From: Ancylobacter pratisalsi
Lineage (GTDB): Bacteria; Pseudomonadota; Alphaproteobacteria; Rhizobiales; Xanthobacteraceae
Direction: 5' to 3'
Assembly: GCF_010669125.1 (NCBI RefSeq)
Contig: NZ_CP048630.1
Coordinates: 1,624,001 to 1,688,000, forward strand
Length of the DNA stretch: 64,000 bases
In this document: positions 58,054 through 64,000 of the stretch, one piece after another
How the letters are laid out: the number at the start of each line of letters is the position of its first letter
How positions within the stretch are numbered: position 1 is the first letter of the stretch
Notes under the pieces: generated by a model
What the model was told of the DNA's origin: nothing
Seen by the model: the letters and a program-made list of their open reading frames with translations, nothing else
Database searches by the model: none
Program-made: the position numbers and the translations under genes

Positions 58054-58610
58054 GGCGTTCGCCCCCCGGCCGCGATCGGGCCGATGGCGGCCGAGAACAG
58101 CGCTTCCTCATGGGCCAGCTGGTCCGCAACCGGTGCGGTGACATCGAGACAGTGCACGATCAGAGCACCATCCTCCCGCTCGGCCACCGGAAGCGAGCCC
58201 GGCTGCAGCGCGAGGAGAACGCGGAAGACACCGCGCGCGATGCCGGCGCCGGGCGCCATGTCCTCATCGCCACGAGGCGCGCCGGCGCGCGGCAGCGCGC
58301 AGGCACAGACCACCTCGCCGGGCTGCAATCGCAGCGGCCGGGAAATCGCGCGGCGCGCGACGTCGATGCCCGCGACCAGCGACTGCAGCGGGAGGCGCAG
58401 CACCAGCATCGCCAGCGCACGCAGTGCGGCGCGGGACGGCCCGTGGTGGGTCCGCGCGGGCGGCAACAGCCGCAGGCTGGCCCACACCGCGAGCAGGACC
58501 ACCGGCACGCCAACGACAAGCTCCGCCGTCGCCACGCCGGCCAGAGCGATCCAGAGCAGATAGAGCGATGCCGCGCGCAGCACAGCCGAACAAACGAAGG
58601 ATGATGTCAT
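58050..58610 (-). CDS. mrpE: MrpE subunit
   Basis: A 186-residue MrpE/PhaE subunit. It has two or three N-terminal helices, LYLLWIALAGVATAELVVGV and VLLAVWASLRLL, then ALAMLVLRLPLQSLVAGIDVARRAI, the PxF-like core of the family, and a cytoplasmic C-terminal part of about 90 residues ending in the conserved VHCLDV. The ATG at 58610 is used; the frame is open far upstream but the extra sequence is low-complexity and not conserved. It is the first gene of the mrp-like operon. Confidence 0.85.
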   Translation of the reverse strand: MTSSFVCSAVLRAASLYLLWIALAGVATAELVVGVPVVLLAVWASLRLLPPARTHHGPSRAALRALAMLVLRLPLQSLVAGIDVARRAISRPLRLQPGEVVCACALPRAGAPRGDEDMAPGAGIARGVFRVLLALQPGSLPVAEREDGALIVHCLDVTAPVADQLAHEEALFSAAIGPIAAGGRTP

Positions 58611-59277
58611 GTCCCGAGCCTGCGGAGGTGCGTCGGTGCGCGAGAGACGTGCCTCCACTAAGGCAAGACCTGACGCGCGTGGCAAGAGCCCCGGCGCGGC
58701 AGGGCCCGCAAGGTTGGATCTTTCCGCACCATGTCGCCCGCGCGTCTCACCCTTGCGGGGAGCGCCGGATCGGCCCCTTCCAAGGCGAGGGCGAGGCGCC
58801 CGCGCACCGGCGAACGCGGCCACCCGCCACGTGCCGGACGGCTCCCACGCGCGACCAGCGCTGGATGCGGCGCGGGGAATCTGACGCTCACCGATTCCGA
58901 TGGCACGGCCGGCAGGATGCGATGCGGGCACTGGCGGCCCGCCCGGCAGGGATGCCTTCTGCCGACCGCGTTGGCGTGGAGGCGCGGTGTCAGATGAGGG
59001 CCGTGTGAGGCCGGCGACCACCGGACGCCAGCGGCGGGCGACGGGCGCGCTGAGGTACTCTGTTCTACATCGCTGTTTAGAATTATACTACGAACGGACA
59101 TGAGGGCGGCGGGTGCGAGGGGCGCCCGGTTGAGATATGGACTGGCATCGCCGGGGGGCGGTGTATCAGCCGGAAATGTCCAGAGGACCGGACATTCCTG
59201 CGATGTGACAGGGTGGGTTCATCTTGAATTTGCTGTGGGCGACAGCGTTAAGCGATGCGGGCGGCCGCCGGGCGCCG
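58611..59277. other. Intergenic region between mrpE and the AraC gene
   Basis: These 667 bases hold no convincing gene: the open frames are Arg/Pro/Ala-rich compositional artefacts. The mrp operon promoter must be here. At 59062-59082 a TTCTA...TAGAA inverted pair with ten bases between lies in an AT-rich patch. The same patch carries TATACT on the plus strand (59084-59089) and a perfect TATAAT on the minus strand (59082-59087), without matching -35 boxes. Confidence 0.4.
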
Positions 59278-60264
59278 ATGCAGCCCATGCGCTTCAGCAC
59301 GCGCGGGCGTGCCGCGAGCGAGCAGTTCGAGGCGTATCGTGCCTTCTGTGCGCCCGCCATCGACCTTTCCCTGCCGGCGGAATGCCCCCCTCAATTCGAG
59401 GTCGACCATCTGTCCTGGGACTTCGGGCGGCTGGCCCTGACCGAGGCATGGCTGCCGGGCCCGCCTTCCGCACGGCGCTGGCGCCACCTCACGCGCGATC
59501 CGCTCGACCATTGGTGCCTGGTGCTGGCGACAGGACCCGAGCGGGCGCGGCTGCTCGGCTTCCGCTCCCTCGCGCGTCCCTTCGAGGGAGAGGCGTGCGA
59601 TACCCATGTGCTCTCGCTCTATATCCCGCGCGACATGTTCGGCGCGGACGCCGCCGAATTCGACACGCTGGCACCGGTGCTGCCCGAGACCGGGCTGAGC
59701 CTGATGCTCGGCGACTATCTGGAAAGCCTGGCGCGTCATCTGCCCGATCTCGACCCCGCCACCGTTCCCGCGATGGTGGAGATGACGCGCGTGATGCTCG
59801 CCGCCTGCCTCGTCCCGCAGGCGGACCGGCTTCACGCCGCGCGCGGGCCGCTAATCGCGACGCTGCGCGAGCGGGCGCGGGTGGTGGTGCGCCAGCACTT
59901 GCGCGCGCCCACGCTGGGTGCGGACCTGCTCTGTCGCGAGCTGGGCGTGTCGCGCTCGCGTCTCTACCGGCTGTTCGAACCGCTGGGCGGGGTCATGCGC
60001 TACATCCAGCGCCAGCGCCTGCTGGCCGCCCATGCCCGCCTGTGCGACACCACCAACAGCCTTCCGATCGTGCAGATCGCCGACGAGATGGGTTTCCCCG
60101 ACGCGTCCGGTTTCAGCCGGGCGTTCAAGGCCGTGTTCGGCAGCACACCGCGCGAGGTGCGCGAGGCCGCGCTTTCGGGCCTGCCCCCTGCCCCCCGCGC
60201 GGGACGGCCGCCCGCACCGCGGCTCGACGACCTCGGCGACCTGCTGCGGGGACTTGGCGCTTGA
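59278..60264 (+). CDS. AraC-family transcriptional regulator
   Basis: A 328-residue regulator with an AraC-binding-like N-terminal domain (about 20-190) and a C-terminal HTH_18 pair: LGADLLCRELGVSRSRLYRLFE and IVQIADEMGFPDASGFSRAFK, followed by the family FGSTPREVREA. The start is uncertain: ATG 59278 is given, but a TTG at 59224 would add 18 residues and an ATG at 59287 would remove three. It lies between the mrp operon and an RND efflux operon; either could be its target. The C-terminal 35 residues are Pro/Arg-rich. Confidence 0.8.
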   Translation: MQPMRFSTRGRAASEQFEAYRAFCAPAIDLSLPAECPPQFEVDHLSWDFGRLALTEAWLPGPPSARRWRHLTRDPLDHWCLVLATGPERARLLGFRSLARPFEGEACDTHVLSLYIPRDMFGADAAEFDTLAPVLPETGLSLMLGDYLESLARHLPDLDPATVPAMVEMTRVMLAACLVPQADRLHAARGPLIATLRERARVVVRQHLRAPTLGADLLCRELGVSRSRLYRLFEPLGGVMRYIQRQRLLAAHARLCDTTNSLPIVQIADEMGFPDASGFSRAFKAVFGSTPREVREAALSGLPPAPRAGRPPAPRLDDLGDLLRGLGA

Positions 60265-60421
60265 TTGTCACGGCACCGATTGAGACGAGATGCACACTGC
60301 CGGGACTCCCGGCTGATCGCAGCCTGCCGCGGAACGGCTATAAAAAAGGCTGGCCCGCCTGCCTTCCCGGTCCCCGCGCGGGAAGCGCACCGGCTTTTCC
60401 GCTCCGCCCGTCACTCCAGAA

Positions 60422-61582
60422 ATGAGCCTGCGTGATTTCATGGCTGAACATCCCTTTCCGCGTTCCCGGCCGGACCCGCTGAGCCAACCGCGCCGTGCCG
60501 CGCGTCGCCCATTGAAGTGGAAGGGCATGACGCTCGCGGCCGCCCTGCTGCTGGGTGCCTGTTCGGCGGAAGAGGAAGCGCAGGCGCCGGCCCCGCGCCC
60601 GGTGCGCACGATCACGGTCGCGCTCAACCAGGGCGGGGAAACCGCCAGCCTGACCGGCGACGTGCAGGCGCAGGACCAGGTGGCGCTGGCGTTCCGCGTG
60701 TCCGGGCGGATGATCGAGCGCTCGGCGAATGTGGGCGACACAGTGAAGGCCGGAGAGGTGGTCGCCCGTCTCGACCCGCAGAATGCGCGCAACGCGCTGC
60801 GCTCCGCCCAGGCCGCGCTCGCCGCCGCCGAAAGCCAGCTCGTCAAGGCCACCAACGCCTTCGACCGCCAGGACCAGCTGCTCAAGAGCGGCTTCACCAC
60901 GCGCGCCCAGCACGATTCCGCGATGGCGGGGATGCAGTCGGCGCAGTCGGGGGTCGACAATGCCGAGGCGCAGCTGAAGATCGCGACCGACAACCTCGCC
61001 TATACCCAGCTCGAGGCCGACGGCCCGGGCACCGTGACCGCGCGCGGCGCCGAGCCGGGCGAGGTGGTGCAGGCCGGGCAGATGATCCTCCAGCTCGCCC
61101 GCCAGGGCGGCCGCGACGCGGTGTTCGACGTGCCCGCCGCGCTGCTGCGCGCCACCCCGGCCGAGCCGATCATCACCGTCAGCCTGGCCAGCGATCCCTC
61201 CGTCACCGCCATCGGGCGGGTGCGGGAGGTCTCGCCGCAGGCGGACCCGGTGACGCGCACCTTCCGCGTGCGGGTGGGGCTCGACAACCCGCCAGAGGCG
61301 ATGCGGCTCGGCTCCACCGTGACCGGCCATGTGAAGGTGGCGGGCGACGCGCGGGTCGAGATCCCGGCTTCGGCGCTGACCGCGTTCAACGGCATGCCGG
61401 CGGTGTGGGTCGTCGACACCGCGAACGAGACGGTGTCGCTGCGCAATATCGAGGTGCTGGCCTTCAACCCGGCGAGCGTCGCGGTGGCGAGCGGGCTCGA
61501 CGCGGGTGAAGTCGTGGTGACCGCGGGCGTCCAGGCGCTGCATCCGGGCCAGAAGGTCCGCCTGCTGGGATCGGGGGCCTGA
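60422..61582 (+). CDS. RND efflux periplasmic adaptor (membrane fusion) lipoprotein
   Basis: A 386-residue adaptor linking an inner-membrane RND pump to an outer-membrane channel. A lipoprotein signal ends in LLLGACS (Cys about residue 47 from this start), so the true start may be further in, for example at a TTG near 60512. The lipoyl halves are GDVQAQDQVALAFRVSGRM and EADGPGTVTARGAEPGEVVQAGQ, flanking a helical hairpin (NALRSAQAALAAAESQLVKA to VDNAEAQLKIATDNLAYTQL); beta-barrel and membrane-proximal parts follow. The stop overlaps the pump start by one base. No outer-membrane channel gene is in view. Confidence 0.9.
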   Translation: MSLRDFMAEHPFPRSRPDPLSQPRRAARRPLKWKGMTLAAALLLGACSAEEEAQAPAPRPVRTITVALNQGGETASLTGDVQAQDQVALAFRVSGRMIERSANVGDTVKAGEVVARLDPQNARNALRSAQAALAAAESQLVKATNAFDRQDQLLKSGFTTRAQHDSAMAGMQSAQSGVDNAEAQLKIATDNLAYTQLEADGPGTVTARGAEPGEVVQAGQMILQLARQGGRDAVFDVPAALLRATPAEPIITVSLASDPSVTAIGRVREVSPQADPVTRTFRVRVGLDNPPEAMRLGSTVTGHVKVAGDARVEIPASALTAFNGMPAVWVVDTANETVSLRNIEVLAFNPASVAVASGLDAGEVVVTAGVQALHPGQKVRLLGSGA

Positions 61583-64000
61583 TGCGCTTCAATCTCTCGC
61601 AATGGGCGATCCGCGAGCGCTCGCTCGTGATCTTCTTCATGATCGTCGCCATCGTCGCCGGCCTGTTCTCCTATGCGCGGCTCGGCCGCAGCGAGGACCC
61701 GTCCTTCATCATCAAGACCATGGTGGTGCAGGCGGCGTGGCCCGGCGCCAGCGTGGAAGACATGCTGGAACAGGTGACCGAGCGCATCGAGCGCAGGCTG
61801 CAGGAAACGCCCAAGCTGGACTTCATCCGCAGCTACACTCGCCCCGGCGTGACGACGATCTTCGTCAATCTGGAGGGCGCGACCACCGCCTCTGAGGTGC
61901 CCGACCTCTGGTACCATGTGCGCAAAAGCGTAAGCGACATGCGCCACACGCTGCCGGCCGGCGTGATCGGCCCCGGCTTCAATGACGAATTCGGCGACAC
62001 GTTCGGACTGATCTACGGCTTCACCGCCGACGGCTTCACCCATCGCGAGCTGCGCGATTATGTGGAGGAGGTGCGCTCCAAGCTGCTCCATGTGCCCGAC
62101 GTCTCGAAGATCGAGATTCTCGGGGCGCAGGACGAGCGCATCTTCGTCGAGTTCTCGATGCAGGAACTCGCCAGCCTCGGCATCAACCGCTCCGCCCTCA
62201 TCGCCGCGCTGCAGGCACAGAACGTGGTGCAGCCCGCCGGCACCATCCAGACCGGCGATGAGAAGCTGGCGATCCAGGTTTCGGGCGCGTTCGGCTCGGA
62301 AGACGACATTCGCGACATCAATTTCGCCGTCGACGGGCGGATGCTGCGCCTGGCCGACATCGCCACGGTGCGGCGCGGCTTTGCCGACCCGCCGCAGCCG
62401 CTGTTCCGCACCAATGGCGAACCTGCCATCGGCCTCGCCATCGCCATGCGCGAGGGTGGCGACATCCTCACCCTCGGGCGCAATATCGACACGGCGATGG
62501 CGGAGATCACCGCCGACATGCCGATCGGCATCGAACCCCATCTGGTGGCCGACCAGGCGGTGACGGTGAAGGGCTCCATCGCCGAATTCATGGAATCGCT
62601 GTGGCAGGCGGTCGCCATCATCCTGGCGATCAGCTTCCTCTCGCTTGGCGTGCGCCCCGGCCTGATCGTGGCGCTGGCGATTCCGCTGACGTTGGCCATC
62701 GTCTTCGCGGTGATGCAGCTCGTCGGCATCGACATGCAGCGCATCTCGCTGGGCGCGCTGATCATCGCGCTCGCGCTGATGGTCGACGACGCCATGACGA
62801 CGACGGACGCCACCCTCAACCGGCTCGCCCTCGGCGAACCGAAGGAGGTGGCCGGCATCTACGCGTTCAAAACCTATGCCGTCGCCATGCTGGCGGGCAC
62901 GCTGGTCACCATCGCCGGCTTCGTGCCGATCGGCTTCGCGAGGAGTTCGGCGGGCGAATACACCTTCTCGCTCTTCGCCGTGGTCTCCATCGCCCTCCTT
63001 GTGTCGTGGGTGGTGGCGGTGGTGTTCGCGCCGCTGCTGGGCCTGGCCATCCTCAAGCCGCCGAAGCCCGGCTCGGCCAAGGGGCCGGGCGCGGTCGAGC
63101 GGGCCTATCGCCGCATGCTATCGGCGGCACTGACGGCCCGCTGGCTCACGATCGGGCTCACCGTGGGCGCGTTCGTGCTGTCCATTCTGGCCATTCCGCT
63201 CATTCCCCAGCAGTTCTTTCCCTCTTCCGACCGTCCGGAGCTGCTGGTCGACCTCAGCCTGCCGCAGAACGCCTCGATCTACGCCACGCAGGACGTCGCC
63301 CAGCGCTTCGATGCCACGCTGAAGGACGATCCGGACGTGGCGCGCTGGAGCACCTATGTCGGGCAGGGCGCGGTGCGCTTCTACCTGCCGCTCAATGCCC
63401 AGCTGCCCAATGACTTCTTCGCCCAGGCCGTGGTCGTGGCGAAGGATGTGGAGGCGCGCCAGCGGCTGCAGGACAAGCTGGAGAAGACGCTCGCCGACCA
63501 CTTCCCCGCGGTGGTGGCGCGGGTCTACCCGCTGGAGCTGGGCCCGCCGGTGGGCTGGCCGATCCAGTACCGGGTCTCCGGTCCCGAGCTGACACAGGTG
63601 CGCGATATCGCCTTCAAGGTCGCGGAGATCATCGCCACCAGCCCGTATGCGGAAAAGGTCAATTACGACTGGATCGATCCGGCGCGCGAGATCCGCATCC
63701 GCGTCAACCAGGACGAAGCCCGCCAGCTCGGCCTGTCGACGCAGACCATCGCCAATGTGCTCAACACGGTGGTGTCCGGCGCGCCGGTGACGCAGGTGCG
63801 CGACGACATCCATCTCGTCGACGTGGTGGTGCGTGCCACCGACGAGCAGCGCGTCTCGCTCGACACGCTGCGCACGCTGCAGGTCCCGCTGCCGAACGGG
63901 CGCACCGTGGCGCTGAGCCAGTTCGCCACCTTCGACTATGAGCAGACCTACCCGCTGGTGTGGCGCCGCGACCGCGTGCCGACGCTGACCGTGCAGGCCG
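61582..64000 (+). CDS. RND efflux pump permease (partial, runs off the window)
   Basis: The frame starts at an ATG overlapping the adaptor stop (TGATG) and stays open to the last base, giving 806 residues of a protein usually about 1,030 long. It begins MRFNLSQWAIRERSLVIFFM, followed by AAWPGASVEDMLEQVTERIE (porter domain PN1) and LWQAVAIILAISFLSLGVRP in the TM2-3 region. TM4 carries the proton-relay aspartates in IALALMVDDAMTTTDATLNRL. The second porter half starts after PLIPQQFFPSSDRPELLVDL. The substrate is unknown; the Thr-rich stretch after the Asp pair differs from the AcrB IVVVENV type. The C-terminal third is outside the window. Confidence 0.9.
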   Translation, partial: MRFNLSQWAIRERSLVIFFMIVAIVAGLFSYARLGRSEDPSFIIKTMVVQAAWPGASVEDMLEQVTERIERRLQETPKLDFIRSYTRPGVTTIFVNLEGATTASEVPDLWYHVRKSVSDMRHTLPAGVIGPGFNDEFGDTFGLIYGFTADGFTHRELRDYVEEVRSKLLHVPDVSKIEILGAQDERIFVEFSMQELASLGINRSALIAALQAQNVVQPAGTIQTGDEKLAIQVSGAFGSEDDIRDINFAVDGRMLRLADIATVRRGFADPPQPLFRTNGEPAIGLAIAMREGGDILTLGRNIDTAMAEITADMPIGIEPHLVADQAVTVKGSIAEFMESLWQAVAIILAISFLSLGVRPGLIVALAIPLTLAIVFAVMQLVGIDMQRISLGALIIALALMVDDAMTTTDATLNRLALGEPKEVAGIYAFKTYAVAMLAGTLVTIAGFVPIGFARSSAGEYTFSLFAVVSIALLVSWVVAVVFAPLLGLAILKPPKPGSAKGPGAVERAYRRMLSAALTARWLTIGLTVGAFVLSILAIPLIPQQFFPSSDRPELLVDLSLPQNASIYATQDVAQRFDATLKDDPDVARWSTYVGQGAVRFYLPLNAQLPNDFFAQAVVVAKDVEARQRLQDKLEKTLADHFPAVVARVYPLELGPPVGWPIQYRVSGPELTQVRDIAFKVAEIIATSPYAEKVNYDWIDPAREIRIRVNQDEARQLGLSTQTIANVLNTVVSGAPVTQVRDDIHLVDVVVRATDEQRVSLDTLRTLQVPLPNGRTVALSQFATFDYEQTYPLVWRRDRVPTLTVQA

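Noticed and set aside
58611..59040. Possible small genes on either strand upstream of mrpE
   Set aside because: The open frames are Arg/Pro/Ala-rich, lack Shine-Dalgarno sites and show no domain or hydrophobic pattern.
59100..60425. A 441-codon plus-strand frame overlapping the AraC gene
   Set aside because: It is the shifted frame of the AraC gene, with Arg/Ala-rich sequence and no domain; the AraC double HTH lies in the other frame.

Overview
The window looks like chromosome from a high-GC, metabolically versatile alphaproteobacterium, most likely order Hyphomicrobiales (Rhizobiales), for example a Xanthobacter-, Ancylobacter- or Bradyrhizobium-like autotroph. The reasons are the cbbFPTALSXE Calvin-cycle operon with red-type RuBisCO and divergent cbbR, a eukaryote-like glutamine synthetase II next to the small rhizobial protein GstI, and dense operons with ATGA/TGATG stop-start overlaps. 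No rRNA, tRNA, CRISPR array, insertion sequence or phage gene was recognised. The genus cannot be fixed by reading alone.

Region by region. (1) 10-10098: the complete minus-strand operon cbbF-cbbP-cbbT-cbbA-cbbL-cbbS-cbbX-cbbE and the divergent LysR regulator cbbR. Hairpins lie on both sides of the cbbLS pair. (2) 10124-11860: a cobalt-type nitrile hydratase operon whose beta subunit is encoded as two overlapping genes, followed by its accessory protein. (3) 12083-17477: a 6-deoxy-sugar-acid (L-rhamnonate-like) catabolic operon of dehydratase, MFS permease, SDR dehydrogenase and diketo-acid hydrolase, with a divergent LysR gene. (4) 17485-24906: an SHMT-like enzyme with a changed active-site lysine context, a DUF2778 L,D-transpeptidase-like protein, a small heat-shock protein with a Lon protease, and a cardiolipin synthase. 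(5) 25018-30831: nitrogen genes (glnII with a sigma-54 promoter and NtrC-like site, divergent gstI, glutaminase glsA) and a large membrane HD-GYP protein with an unusual insertion. (6) 31066-34885: AraC regulator, alpha/beta hydrolase and an MFS_3 exporter. (7) 34941-43572: LysR regulator divergent from phosphonoacetate hydrolase (phnA), a second alkaline-phosphatase-superfamily hydrolase and a Dpp/Opp-type ABC importer with fused ATPases. (8) 43747-46290: patatin phospholipase and GntP permease. (9) 46312-50539: arginine deiminase flanked by two ArcD-type antiporters. (10) 50789-52986: EamA transporter and a lipoprotein alpha/beta hydrolase. (11) 53085-58610: a seven-gene Mrp-like cation/proton antiporter operon in the gene order of archaeal Mbh membrane modules. 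(12) 59278-64000: AraC regulator and an RND efflux adaptor-pump pair; the pump runs off the end of the window.

The genes together suggest a facultative autotroph that fixes CO2 through a CbbR-controlled operon and scavenges nitrogen and phosphorus from nitriles, arginine, glutamine and phosphonates. The strongest candidates for something not well described are the three-gene nitrile hydratase, the phosphonoacetate hydrolase/NPP/peptide-type-importer operon, and the Mbh-ordered Mrp complex whose last subunit lacks the usual TM5 glutamate.
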